From positions 1-39,613 of the forward strand of contig CALWDO010000028.1 of NCBI GenBank assembly GCA_944376715.1: 39,613 nucleotides of DNA, in the 5' to 3' direction. Shown here in pieces: positions 21,599 through 29,019 of this stretch. Origin of the DNA: an uncultured Lachnoclostridium sp. Its GTDB lineage: Bacteria; Bacillota; Clostridia; Lachnospirales; Lachnospiraceae. The position numbers and the translations under genes are program-made. Under the pieces are notes generated by a model, which worked only from the letters and a program-made list of their open reading frames with translations, searched no databases and had not been told where the DNA came from. The first letter of the stretch is position 1, and each line of letters begins with the position of its first letter.

Positions 21599-22390
21599 TC
21601 AGGCCTGTCTTCTGCGCACGCGCAGTACGGCGTCCGTCAGTTTCCTGGTATACGGATCCTGAGGGCTGCGGATCACCGTCCCGGCATCTCCATATTCCAC
21701 CAGCTTTCCCTGATACATTACCGCGATCTTATCTGCCATGTATTCCACCACGCCGATGTTGTGAGTGACGACCACGATGCCTGTCCCGTACAGATCTCTC
21801 ATCCGCATCATTTCCCGCACGGCCTGTTTCTGTACCGTCACATCCAGCGCGCTGGTAGGTTCATCCGCCAGCAACAGATCCGGTTTCAGAATCATCGCCA
21901 TCAGGATCCCTGCCCTCTGGCTCATTCCCCCGGACAGTTCAAAAGGATAACTGTCCAGGATCCTGTCTCCGTCGGAAAGGCCCAGTTTCCCCAGAAGCTC
22001 CTTTGCCTGTCCCCGAATCTCCTCCCGGCCCATATCTGTATGTTCCCGGACACACTCACATAGCTGGTCTCCTACCGTCCGCACCGGACAGAGCGCCGCT
22101 CCGGTATTCTGGAATATCATGCCCATACCGGGTCCTCTCAGCTTCCGGGCTTCCTCGCCCTTCCTATGAGTTATATTCTGCCCCTTATAGAAGATCTCTC
22201 CTCCTGTGACCGATCCCCCGCTTCCCAGAAGGCCCATCACCGACCGCAGCAGCGTGCTCTTCCCGCTGCCGGATTCTCCTACGATCCCCAGGATCTCTCC
22301 GGGATTCATCTGCAGGGACACATCCCGGACAACTGTTTCTCCGTCATAGGAGATACTGACATGCCTCATATCCAGCAGCGGCTGACTCAT
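21599..22390 (-). CDS. ABC importer ATP-binding subunit (DppD/NikD type)
   Basis: This 263-residue ATPase has Walker A GESGSGKST (~37-45), a Q-loop in MGMIFQNTGAALCPVRTVG, signature LSGGMSQR, Walker B LLLADEPTSALDVT and H-loop VVVTHNIGVV. The Q-loop region reads ALCPVRTVG where DppD usually has SLNPVMTIG. The closing sequence SPQDPYTRKLTDAVL is family-typical. It starts one base after the stop of the second permease gene (TGATATG), with AGGAGGAGAG as ribosome site, so translation is coupled. It pairs with the ATPase at 20871-21578. Confidence 0.94.
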   Translation of the reverse strand: MSQPLLDMRHVSISYDGETVVRDVSLQMNPGEILGIVGESGSGKSTLLRSVMGLLGSGGSVTGGEIFYKGQNITHRKGEEARKLRGPGMGMIFQNTGAALCPVRTVGDQLCECVREHTDMGREEIRGQAKELLGKLGLSDGDRILDSYPFELSGGMSQRAGILMAMILKPDLLLADEPTSALDVTVQKQAVREMMRMRDLYGTGIVVVTHNIGVVEYMADKIAVMYQGKLVEYGDAGTVIRSPQDPYTRKLTDAVLRVRRRQA

Positions 22391-22391
22391 A

Positions 22392-23243
22392 TCACTCTCT
22401 CCTCCTTTTTCCGCGGTATCTGGGATCCAGGAAATCCCGTACTGTATCTCCGGTCAGGTTAAAAACCATAACCGTCAGAAAGATCGCGCATCCCGGCGAA
22501 AGGATCACCCAGGGCGCGGTCTGGAGCATGCTTCTTCCGTTGCTCATCATGGATCCCCATTCTGCCGTGGGCGGAGCCGCTCCCAGCCCCAGGAAAGAAA
22601 GTCCTGATATCTCCATGATCATCGTCCCGATATCCAGAACCGCGGTCACAATGACCTGCCCGGCGATATTGGGAATGATATGCTTCCGGATGATTTTCCA
22701 CGTACCGGAACCGGACAGTCTGGCCGCCATAATATACGGAGCGTCCTTCACAGCCAGCACCTGGCTCCTGGTGATACGGGCATATCTGGGCCAGGAAATA
22801 CACGCCAGCGCGATCACCGCATTCAGCACGCCCCTGTTTAACACGCTCGCCGCCGCGATGGCAAATACCATCCCCGGAAAAGCCAGAAACACATCCGAGA
22901 CTCTCATCAGGAAAGAATCCAGCTTCCCGCCGTAATATCCGCAGACGATTCCTACCGCACCGCCTGCCAGAGTAATGATTGCCACCAGAAGCAGCGCAGA
23001 AAAGATCGTGGTCCGGGACCCCATGATCACCCTGGACAGCATATCCCGCCCGTACCGGTCCGTGCCGAGCAGGTGATCCGGCCCCGGAGGCTGCAGCGCA
23101 TTTGACAGATCCTGCGCGTAAGGATCATACGGCGTCAGATAAGGTGCAAAAACAGCAATCAAGATGACACAGAGGGTCAATATTCCAAAGATCAAAAGTT
23201 TATATCCTGCGGCTCTTCCCGCCTTTCTTTTTCGTCCTGCCAT
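22392..23243 (-). CDS. ABC importer permease (DppC/NikC type)
   Basis: This 283-residue inner-membrane subunit has an N-terminal cytoplasmic basic segment, then a first helix LLIFGILTLCVILIAVFAP. The canonical LTPYDPYAQDL and HLLGTDRYGRDMLSRVIMGS follow, the hallmark of DppC/NikC permeases. The EAA-type loop is AARLSGSGTWKIIRKHIIPN (~170-190). It ends with LTGDTVRDFLDPRYRG, also diagnostic. Start is the ATG at 23243, which shares its A with the stop of the preceding permease gene (TGATG), rather than the GTG just before; GGAGG is seven bases upstream. Confidence 0.95.
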   Translation of the reverse strand: MAGRKRKAGRAAGYKLLIFGILTLCVILIAVFAPYLTPYDPYAQDLSNALQPPGPDHLLGTDRYGRDMLSRVIMGSRTTIFSALLLVAIITLAGGAVGIVCGYYGGKLDSFLMRVSDVFLAFPGMVFAIAAASVLNRGVLNAVIALACISWPRYARITRSQVLAVKDAPYIMAARLSGSGTWKIIRKHIIPNIAGQVIVTAVLDIGTMIMEISGLSFLGLGAAPPTAEWGSMMSNGRSMLQTAPWVILSPGCAIFLTVMVFNLTGDTVRDFLDPRYRGKRRRE

Positions 23244-24187
23244 CACGCTTCCTCCTGCCCCAGGCGGATCCGCGGATCCAGATAATGATAGATCAGATCT
23301 GTGGCCAGGTTAATGACCACATAGATCACTGCCATCCAGATCACGTAGGCCTGAATCACCGGATAGTCCCGCATGGCAATGGCGTCCACTGCCATCTTGC
23401 CCACGCCGTCCCACATGAAGATGGATTCTACGATGGCAGTCCCTCCCAGAAGGGATCCGACAGAAAGCGCCAGCAGCGTGATAATCGTCAGCATGGATGT
23501 TTTCAAAACGCTTCCAAAAAGGATCTTTCTTTCCCTGACGCCTCTCGCTCTTGCCCCTGTCACGTAATCTTTCTTCAGTTCTTCCAGAACCGCCGCCCGG
23601 ACTTGTCTCGTATACTTTGACGCCATGGCAATGGCCAGAGTCAAAGTGGGAAGGACAATGCTTTTCCATCCCCCGCTGCTGCCCATAACCGGAAAAAGCC
23701 CTAATTTCAGGGAAAAGAAATAGATCAGCAGAAGTGATACGAAAAAGTTCGGAAGAGAATTGCCGATAAAGCTCAGGAAACGGATCAGATAGTCTGTGAA
23801 ATGATTCTGCCGCACTGCCGACAGTATCCCCAGCGGGACAGAAATCAGGATCGTAACCAGCACCGATGAAACAGTCAGACTGATCGTCGCCGGGAGTTTC
23901 GAGACAAATTCCGGAAACACCGGACGGCCGGATACGAAGGACTCTCCCATATCTCCCTGCAGCGCCCGCAGCAGCCATCTCCCATACTGCTCCGGAAGAG
24001 GACGGTCAAGCCCCAGTTCTTCTCTCATCTCCTGTTTTTCTTCCTCCGTCAGCGCGCTCCCTGTGGAAGATTCCATCACGTCGATGACATCTGCCGTTCC
24101 TACATTCATAAGAATAAAAGACAGCAGCGTGATTCCGAACAAAATCGGAACCAGCTGCAGTACTCTTTTCAATATATATCTTTTCAT
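23243..24187 (-). CDS. ABC importer permease (DppB/NikB type)
   Basis: This 314-residue inner-membrane subunit has the typical first helix LKRVLQLVPILFGITLLSFI, an extracytoplasmic loop MREELGLDRPLPEQYGRWL, the EAA region YVTGARARGVRERKILFGSVL, and the closing LATDLIYHYLDPRIRLG, characteristic of DppB/NikB. It forms the translocation channel with the permease encoded next. Its ATG overlaps the stop of the methyltransferase gene (ATGA), so the methyltransferase is cotranslated with the importer and is not a bystander. Confidence 0.95.
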   Translation of the reverse strand: MKRYILKRVLQLVPILFGITLLSFILMNVGTADVIDVMESSTGSALTEEEKQEMREELGLDRPLPEQYGRWLLRALQGDMGESFVSGRPVFPEFVSKLPATISLTVSSVLVTILISVPLGILSAVRQNHFTDYLIRFLSFIGNSLPNFFVSLLLIYFFSLKLGLFPVMGSSGGWKSIVLPTLTLAIAMASKYTRQVRAAVLEELKKDYVTGARARGVRERKILFGSVLKTSMLTIITLLALSVGSLLGGTAIVESIFMWDGVGKMAVDAIAMRDYPVIQAYVIWMAVIYVVINLATDLIYHYLDPRIRLGQEEA

Positions 24188-25026
24188 ACCTGTGTCCTGC
24201 TCTTTTTCTCCGCGCAGATCTGGAACAGAGGCGTCGCCTCATAGTGTACCTTTTCCCACTCTTCCCACACACGTTCACCCGCATTGGAGATCAGGGCCAC
24301 AAGCTCCAGGTCTGTCTCCCTCAGAGCCTCCGCGTCCCATTCCGGACGGTGTTTCCTGGAAAGAGGCAGTTCTCTTGCCAGATTCTCCAGATATTTTGCC
24401 CGTTTTCCTCCCAGCTGGTCATGGACAATCCCCGGATACAGTTCATGATATCTGGCATGCGCCGCGTCATGGCGTTTTTTCTGCTCTTTGTCGAAAAGAT
24501 ACAGATACCAGTTGGCGTCAAAATACACCATGCGTCCGCCCGGACGAAGCACCCTTTTCCACTCTTTCAGAGCGCCTTCGGGGTCCTCCATGTTCCAGAG
24601 CACATTCCTGGAAACCACCAGATCAAAACTCTCCGACTCCAGCGGAAGATGTTTCCCGTCGTAGGAAAGGAAACGGATCTGCGCGCCATATGCCTCCGCA
24701 TTTTCTTCGGCGTGTCGGAGCATCTCCTCCGTCACATCCACGGCTGTCACATGATGTCCTGCCAGAGCCAGGTTCATGGCAAAAAAGCCGGGTCCCGTGC
24801 CCACATCCAGGATCTTCAAGCTCTCTCCTTCCGGCGCATATTCCAGGATCATATCTCTCCATACATCCCTGCGCCAGTCGTTCATCTCCGCCACATTCTG
24901 ACGGGAATAGCTCTCAGAGCGCACGCCCCAGTATGATTTAAGTCCGTCCAGAACTTCTTTTTTGCCGTCACCGCACACAGTCACGGAAATTTCCTGACAG
25001 ACGGCTGCTGTTCCCTGTTTACTCAT
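24184..25026 (-). CDS. Class I SAM-dependent methyltransferase, first gene of the importer operon
   Basis: This 280-residue cytosolic enzyme binds SAM through motif I LDVGTGPGFF (73-82), the acidic VDVTEEML (~95-102) and a post-motif LSYDGKHLPL. It continues with SRNVLWNMEDPEGAL, then EWKRVLRPGGRMVYFDANWY, a segment nearly shared with the second methyltransferase at 26092-26841. The region after FDANWY differs from ordinary ubiE-type enzymes and probably sets substrate choice. The acceptor is unknown. Translational overlap with the permease gene suggests the enzyme acts on the imported compound or makes the ligand for import (inference). The start at 25026 has GAGG about 12 bases upstream; an extra ~30 N-terminal residues compared with the paralogue leave some doubt about the start. 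Confidence 0.85.
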   Translation of the reverse strand: MSKQGTAAVCQEISVTVCGDGKKEVLDGLKSYWGVRSESYSRQNVAEMNDWRRDVWRDMILEYAPEGESLKILDVGTGPGFFAMNLALAGHHVTAVDVTEEMLRHAEENAEAYGAQIRFLSYDGKHLPLESESFDLVVSRNVLWNMEDPEGALKEWKRVLRPGGRMVYFDANWYLYLFDKEQKKRHDAAHARYHELYPGIVHDQLGGKRAKYLENLARELPLSRKHRPEWDAEALRETDLELVALISNAGERVWEEWEKVHYEATPLFQICAEKKSRTQV

Positions 25027-25055
25027 ACTTTATTCTACCTCACTTTACGCTACCT

Positions 25056-25084
25056 ATTATACGAACCAGAAAATAATACCGCAA
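25056..25084 (-). promoter_or_regulatory. Promoter of the methyltransferase-importer operon
   Basis: Minus strand: -35 TTGCGG (25084-25079), a 17-base spacer, and perfect -10 TATAAT (25061-25056). The -35 lies inside the terminator stem of the upstream LysR gene. Confidence 0.65.
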
Positions 25085-25102
25085 CCCCGCCGGGGGGTTG
25101 CG
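25074..25102 (-). terminator. Terminator of the methyltransferase-2/LysR transcript
   Basis: CGCAACCCC (25080-25088) pairs perfectly with GGGGTTGCG (25094-25102) around a 5-base loop. On the minus strand GTATTATTTTC follows, an interrupted T run, so read-through into the importer operon is possible. Confidence 0.7.
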
Positions 25103-25135
25103 TATCCATTCCATTTTTTTATCCATTTATTCCAA

Positions 25136-26041
25136 TCAGATATGCTCCTGGATGAAACGCAAAAACTTGTCTGCCCATTTCCCGGGAATCTCCCCGTCTT
25201 TCCGGATATATCCAAAGCAGACCGGCCTGTCCTCTCCACTGAGAGAGATTCCCTGACGCCGCCCCGGCTCTTCTCCCGCGTCCAGATAATCGCCGCTGAT
25301 ATTTCCGAGGCCTGTACGGCAGAGAAGATCATTCATCACATAATCGCTGTTGGTTATCACAGCCACCTGGATGTTATTCCTGCCGTCTTTTCCTCCCGTC
25401 ATACCCCAGGACCGGTCCAGAGAGAATTCATCTTCATAGCACTGCACCAGTCTGACAGGCCTGCGCAGGTCCTGTCCGGCCGAATCCGGTTCTTTCTCCC
25501 CGGAACCGTCCCCCGGATACAGCATCGCGCGCACTCTTTTTAACTCTGTAAACGCCAGATGGCCCCGTTCCAGCTGATATTCAAAAAAAGGCATCTGGTC
25601 TTCCATCACATAGACAAATCCCAGTTCGTCGATTCCTCTGGCGCACCTGCGGACCACTTCCTCCGTACTGGCTGTGGCCACATGAAAGCAGACGTTTTCC
25701 TGCTGGTTCGCATTGTAGAAATCCGCAAAACAGGCAGAGATCCAGGAACTGGGGTTAAAAGAGACATGCAGTTCTTCCGCGCTGTCGGTTCTGGACAAAG
25801 ACATCATCTCTTCCATGTTGTCCATGACTCTGCATGCATATTCATAGACCTGCTCTCCCCTGGCCGTAAGGCGGATCCCTCTGGTCTCCCGCGCGAAGAT
25901 CGGAAATCCCAGTTCTTCCTCCAGAGACCGGATCACTTTGCTTACATTGGGCTGCGTCGTATACAGCACCTCCGCCGCTCTGCTGAATGATTTCAGGTCG
26001 GCACAGACCACCAGGTACTGCAGCTGCTTTGTCTCTATCAT
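25136..26041 (-). CDS. LysR-family transcriptional regulator
   Basis: This 301-residue protein has an N-terminal winged helix-turn-helix over residues ~1-60: QLQYLVVCADLKSFSRAAEV, then LYTTQPNVSKVIRSLEEELG and FPIFARETRGIRLTARG, the standard LysR pattern. The C-terminal ligand domain is divergent (VSFNPSSWISACFADFYN; GFVYVMEDQMPFFEYQLERG) and no inducer can be inferred. The start is the ATG at 26041, with GGAGGATATT directly upstream; an upstream in-frame extension of 44 codons would overlap the previous gene and has no LysR homology. It lies between two methyltransferase genes and directly upstream of the importer operon, so it is the likely local regulator, and it is cotranscribed with methyltransferase 2 (50-base gap). 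Confidence 0.93.
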   Translation of the reverse strand: MIETKQLQYLVVCADLKSFSRAAEVLYTTQPNVSKVIRSLEEELGFPIFARETRGIRLTARGEQVYEYACRVMDNMEEMMSLSRTDSAEELHVSFNPSSWISACFADFYNANQQENVCFHVATASTEEVVRRCARGIDELGFVYVMEDQMPFFEYQLERGHLAFTELKRVRAMLYPGDGSGEKEPDSAGQDLRRPVRLVQCYEDEFSLDRSWGMTGGKDGRNNIQVAVITNSDYVMNDLLCRTGLGNISGDYLDAGEEPGRRQGISLSGEDRPVCFGYIRKDGEIPGKWADKFLRFIQEHI

Positions 26042-26091
26042 AATATCCTCCAAAGATGACTCTATGTGAAAAAAGCCGGGGGACGATACCC

Positions 26092-26841
26092 TCAGCTTTT
26101 CACCGCGCTCACCAGAAACATGGGAGTCGATGCATAGTTTACTTTTTCTTCCTGATCCCAGACCCTTTTCCATACCTGTTCATCTGCCCAGACCTGCGCT
26201 CCGCTGCAGGCGCGCAGCGTCTTCAGATCCCATGCGGGACGCATGGTCCGGCTCATGGGTACTTGTCTGGCGATCTCTTCCATGGCGTCAATATCTGTGC
26301 AGGTATAATGATCGTCCAGATGAAGCGCTTCCACCGCCCGGCGGTCCTTCTCGTACTCCCGACGCTTTTCCTCGTCGAACAGATGATGGTACCAATTGGC
26401 GTCAAAATTCAGGAGACGGCCTCCTTCTTTCAGGACCCGCATCCATTCCGCATAGGCTCTCTCCGGCTCTTCCAGATTCCAGGTCAGATTCCGGGAGATA
26501 ACCACGTCAAACGTGTGATCGGGAAATGTCAGATGCTGGGCGTCCATCCTGCAGAAATGTATCTTTTCTGCCAGAGCGCCCGCATTCTTTCTCGCCTCTT
26601 CCAGCATGGCTTCCGTATAATCCACCGCCGTCACATCATATCCCTGCCGGGCAAGCAGAATGGCAAAAAATCCGGGGCCCGTACCCACATCCAGGATTTT
26701 CAGCGCCTTCCCTTCCGGCAGATACCGGGAAATTTCCTGGAACCACACCTGATCCTGCCCTGTGGACAGTTCATGCTGATTGACCTGGGAATAGCCCTCG
26801 GCCCTTCCTGTCCAGTAGTGTTCTATCTGTGATAAAATCAT
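26092..26841 (-). CDS. Class I SAM-dependent methyltransferase, paralogue upstream of the LysR gene
   Basis: This 249-residue enzyme has SAM motif I LDVGTGPGFF (50-59), VDYTEAML and CRMDAQHLTF. It shares with the 24184-25026 protein the opening YW..R...YS, the block SRNLTWNLEEPERAY, then EWMRVLKEGGRLLNFDANWY, and the closing 'Y.(S/A)TP.F'. The two are therefore paralogues that have diverged in the C-terminal 100 residues and may methylate successive positions of one molecule or two related ones (inference). GGAGGAAGATC precedes the ATG. The 103-base gap upstream has a possible -10 TATGAT at 26884-26879 on the minus strand but no convincing -35. Confidence 0.86.
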   Translation of the reverse strand: MILSQIEHYWTGRAEGYSQVNQHELSTGQDQVWFQEISRYLPEGKALKILDVGTGPGFFAILLARQGYDVTAVDYTEAMLEEARKNAGALAEKIHFCRMDAQHLTFPDHTFDVVISRNLTWNLEEPERAYAEWMRVLKEGGRLLNFDANWYHHLFDEEKRREYEKDRRAVEALHLDDHYTCTDIDAMEEIARQVPMSRTMRPAWDLKTLRACSGAQVWADEQVWKRVWDQEEKVNYASTPMFLVSAVKS

Positions 26842-26944
26842 ATGATCTTCCTCCGATTTTCAACATCAGAAAAAGTTTATCATACGCCGGAAACACACAC
26901 AAGCCGGGTGGGGGGATACTTTTCCCTGCGTCGGCCTCCGATTC

Positions 26945-27172
26945 TTACTGTACTTCTACCAGCTGCACCTGATCAGAGTTTGTCTGTTCCGGAGCTTCCT
27001 GTTCTGCCGTCTTATCTCCGACCGTATCCTGAGTTTCCTCCTGAACAGCATCTGCGGATGCAGAAGGCACAGCGCCTGTTCCGCATCCGCAGATTGTCAA
27101 TCCCAGAACTCCTGCCAGTCCTGCCGCCAGGACGCGGGCTCTGATTTTTGTGTTCCATGTTTTGTTTTTCAT
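26945..27172 (-). CDS. Small putative lipoprotein of unknown function
   Basis: This 75-residue protein has a basic N terminus (MKNKTWNTKIRAR), a hydrophobic stretch AAGLAGVLGLTI and a lipobox-like ICGC with probable lipid Cys30, then an acidic, Gln-rich mature part of 45 residues (EETQDTV; TAEQEAPEQ; ending QLVEVQ) with no recognised fold. It is probably anchored to the outer face of the membrane. GGAGATCT lies before the ATG. It stands alone between SufB and methyltransferase 2. Its promoter region shows an 11-base-period direct repeat of the kind bound by two-component response regulators. Confidence 0.65.
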   Translation of the reverse strand: MKNKTWNTKIRARVLAAGLAGVLGLTICGCGTGAVPSASADAVQEETQDTVGDKTAEQEAPEQTNSDQVQLVEVQ

Positions 27173-27204
27173 GCCAGATCTCCTCTTTTCTTTGATTTTT
27201 TCAT

Positions 27205-27249
27205 ATCATAACAGAGGAGTCTCTAAATAATCTCTAAGCAGTCTGTTAT
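27205..27249 (-). promoter_or_regulatory. Candidate response-regulator box and promoter of the small lipoprotein gene
   Basis: Plus-strand direct repeat TCTCTAA (27220-27226 and 27231-27237) has an 11-base period; on the minus strand this is TTAGAGA-N4-TTAGAGA. It sits where a -35 would be, upstream of a -10 TATGAT (27210-27205 on the minus strand). Such spacing is typical of OmpR/PhoB-type regulators. Inverted arms ATAACAGA (27208-27215) and TCTGTTAT (27242-27249) flank it and could also act as the sufB transcript's 3' hairpin. Confidence 0.5.
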
Positions 27250-28175
27250 TTCAGGAAACCGCTTACAATCTGTTCTTCCGCTTCCTTCTCCGTCAGCCCC
27301 AGCGTCATCAGCTTGATGATCTGGTCTCCGGCGATCTTGCCGATGGCTGCCTCGTGGATCAGGCTGGCATCCAGATGGTTGGCGTCCAGAGAGGGCACTG
27401 CGTTCACATGTCCCTGATCCATCAGGATCGCGTCGCATTCTGTATGTCCGTAGCACTCATTATTTCCGCAGATCTTGGAATTGAAAACCTGGGTCGATTC
27501 GCCCTTCGCCACAGAACGGGACACTACATTGGCCGTGGATCCCTTACCGTTCAGATCCACCTGGAAATTCGTCTCCGCGTACTGCTTTCCGTGAGTCATG
27601 ATTTTTTCTTTAATGATCAGTGTGGCTCCGTCATCCAGGTCGGCTTCCGTCTCACGGATCGTGGAATCCACACCCTTGATCTGGGTCGTCTCCATCTCCA
27701 TGTAGCTGTCCGCGTCCATATGGATGACCGTGGTAGGATTCAGAATCCTCTCTCCGGTTCCTTCTCCTTCTCCATAATGCTTCTCTACATATCTTACTTT
27801 GGCGTTTTTGCCAATATGAAACGTATGGATACCGTCATGCTCCGTCGTATCGTCTCCGCCGCAGTGGATACCGCATCCGGCCACGATCGTCACATCCGCG
27901 TCTTCTCCGATGTAGAAATCATTATATACAAGATCTTTCAGTCCGTTCTGGCTGACAATCACGGGAATATGCACACTCTCGTTTTTAGTGCCGGGCTTGA
28001 TGATAATGTCAATGCCAGGTTTATCCTCTTTGGTCACAATATCGATATTGGCAGTCGTACTGCGCCCTGCAAGGGATCCGTTGGAACGGATATTGTATGC
28101 GCCTTCCGGCACGCCGTGGAGATCCGCGATCTTCTCCAGCATGTGCATCTGCAGCTGATCTATTTTCTGCTCCAT
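27246..28175 (-). CDS. sufB: SufB/SufD-type iron-sulfur scaffold (minimal SufCB system)
   Basis: This 309-residue protein is much shorter than E. coli SufB (about 495) but has the parallel beta-helix core and C-terminal SufB/D features: AKVRYVEKHYGEG, ANVVSRSVAKGESTQVFNSK, CYGHTECDAILMDQGHVNA and the closing LDASLIHEAAIGKIAGDQII. It serves as scaffold for [Fe-S] assembly together with the ATPase SufC encoded 15 bases upstream. A two-gene SufC-SufB unit without SufS, SufU or SufD corresponds to the minimal SUF-like (SMS) machinery of anaerobes. AGGAGGGACAG precedes the ATG. Conserved cysteines (CGIHCGG, CGNNECYGHTEC) could bind iron or sulfur. Confidence 0.9.
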   Translation of the reverse strand: MEQKIDQLQMHMLEKIADLHGVPEGAYNIRSNGSLAGRSTTANIDIVTKEDKPGIDIIIKPGTKNESVHIPVIVSQNGLKDLVYNDFYIGEDADVTIVAGCGIHCGGDDTTEHDGIHTFHIGKNAKVRYVEKHYGEGEGTGERILNPTTVIHMDADSYMEMETTQIKGVDSTIRETEADLDDGATLIIKEKIMTHGKQYAETNFQVDLNGKGSTANVVSRSVAKGESTQVFNSKICGNNECYGHTECDAILMDQGHVNAVPSLDANHLDASLIHEAAIGKIAGDQIIKLMTLGLTEKEAEEQIVSGFLK

Positions 28176-28190
28176 CTTCTGTCCCTCCTT

Positions 28191-28916
28191 CTATACAATC
28201 TTGTCCATCAATGTGCTGCACGCCTCTGAGGAAGTCAGAAGCTTCGGCAGGATCTCTTCCCGGCTCCCCTGCATGGTCACTTCCCCGTCCGCAATCACGA
28301 CGATGCTGTCCGCAATGTTCAGGATCCGTTCCTGATGAGAGATGATAAGGATCGATCCGTTAATGGATTCTCTCATCCCTTCAAATACACGGATCAGATT
28401 GTTGAAGCTCCAGAGGTCGATCCCTGCCTCCGGCTCGTCAAAGATGGAGAGCTTTGTGCCTCTCGCGATCACCATGGCGATCTCTATCCGCTTCAGTTCT
28501 CCGCCTGACAGGGACGCGTTGACCTCCCTGTTAATGTAATCTTTCGCGCAGAGTCCCACTTCCGACAGGTATTTGCACGCTCTGTTCAGCGATAACGGCT
28601 CCCCGTGCGCCAGATTGATCAGATCCAGTACCGTCAGTCCTTTAAAACGCACCGGCTGCTGGAATGCGAAACTGATTCCTTTCTTCGCACGGTCTGTGAT
28701 AGACAACTCTGTAATGTCCTCTCCGTTGAACAAAATACGTCCCGACGTTGGCTTCACGATACCGGCGATGATCTTTGCCATCGTGGATTTTCCGCCGCCG
28801 TTCGGTCCCGTGACCGCTACAAAACTGTCTTCTATCTTCAAATTTACATGTTTCAGAATTCCTTTTTCTTTGGAATCTTCTGTAACCTGATAACAGATAT
28901 CCTGTAACTCGAGCAT
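28191..28916 (-). CDS. sufC: SufC-type ATPase of the minimal iron-sulfur assembly system
   Basis: This 241-residue soluble ABC-type ATPase works with SufB. It has Walker A GPNGGGKST (37-45), Q-loop SFAFQQPVRFKG, signature LSGGELKR, Walker B LSIFDEPEAGIDLW and H-loop LIISHQERIL. The GIDLWSF in place of the usual GLDIDAL and the GGELKRIEIA stretch are typical of SufC rather than of transporters. AGGAGGCGG precedes the ATG. It is first in a two-gene transcript with its own promoter and a short 5' hairpin. The surface-protein gene lies just upstream, and its weak 3' end may allow some read-through. Confidence 0.92.
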   Translation of the reverse strand: MLELQDICYQVTEDSKEKGILKHVNLKIEDSFVAVTGPNGGGKSTMAKIIAGIVKPTSGRILFNGEDITELSITDRAKKGISFAFQQPVRFKGLTVLDLINLAHGEPLSLNRACKYLSEVGLCAKDYINREVNASLSGGELKRIEIAMVIARGTKLSIFDEPEAGIDLWSFNNLIRVFEGMRESINGSILIISHQERILNIADSIVVIADGEVTMQGSREEILPKLLTSSEACSTLMDKIV

Positions 28917-28943
28917 ATATCCGCCTCCTGTGTATCATTTTCC

Positions 28944-28966
28944 ATGGAGCGCCGGCGGCACTCCAT
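28944..28966 (-). promoter_or_regulatory. Hairpin in the sufC leader
   Basis: ATGGAG (28944-28949) pairs with CTCCAT (28961-28966), and GCC with GGC inside beyond one mismatch. It lies between the promoter and the ribosome site, so it could influence translation or stability. Confidence 0.4.
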
Positions 28967-28972
28967 TAAATT

Positions 28973-29001
28973 ATGATAACAGTGTAGAAATTCTTTGGCA
29001 A
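28973..29001 (-). promoter_or_regulatory. Promoter of sufCB
   Basis: Minus strand: -35 TTGCCA (29001-28996), a 17-base spacer, and -10 TATCAT (28978-28973). Confidence 0.65.
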
Positions 29002-29019
29002 GACCTATTTCGGGAAATC

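Noticed and set aside
26041-26173. 44-codon N-terminal extension of the LysR regulator
   Set aside because: It precedes a perfect ribosome site and canonical LysR start and overlaps the methyltransferase gene.
26842-26944. Possible NiCo or other riboswitch before methyltransferase 2
   Set aside because: The G-rich stretch does not form the expected multi-stem pattern and no known consensus is present.
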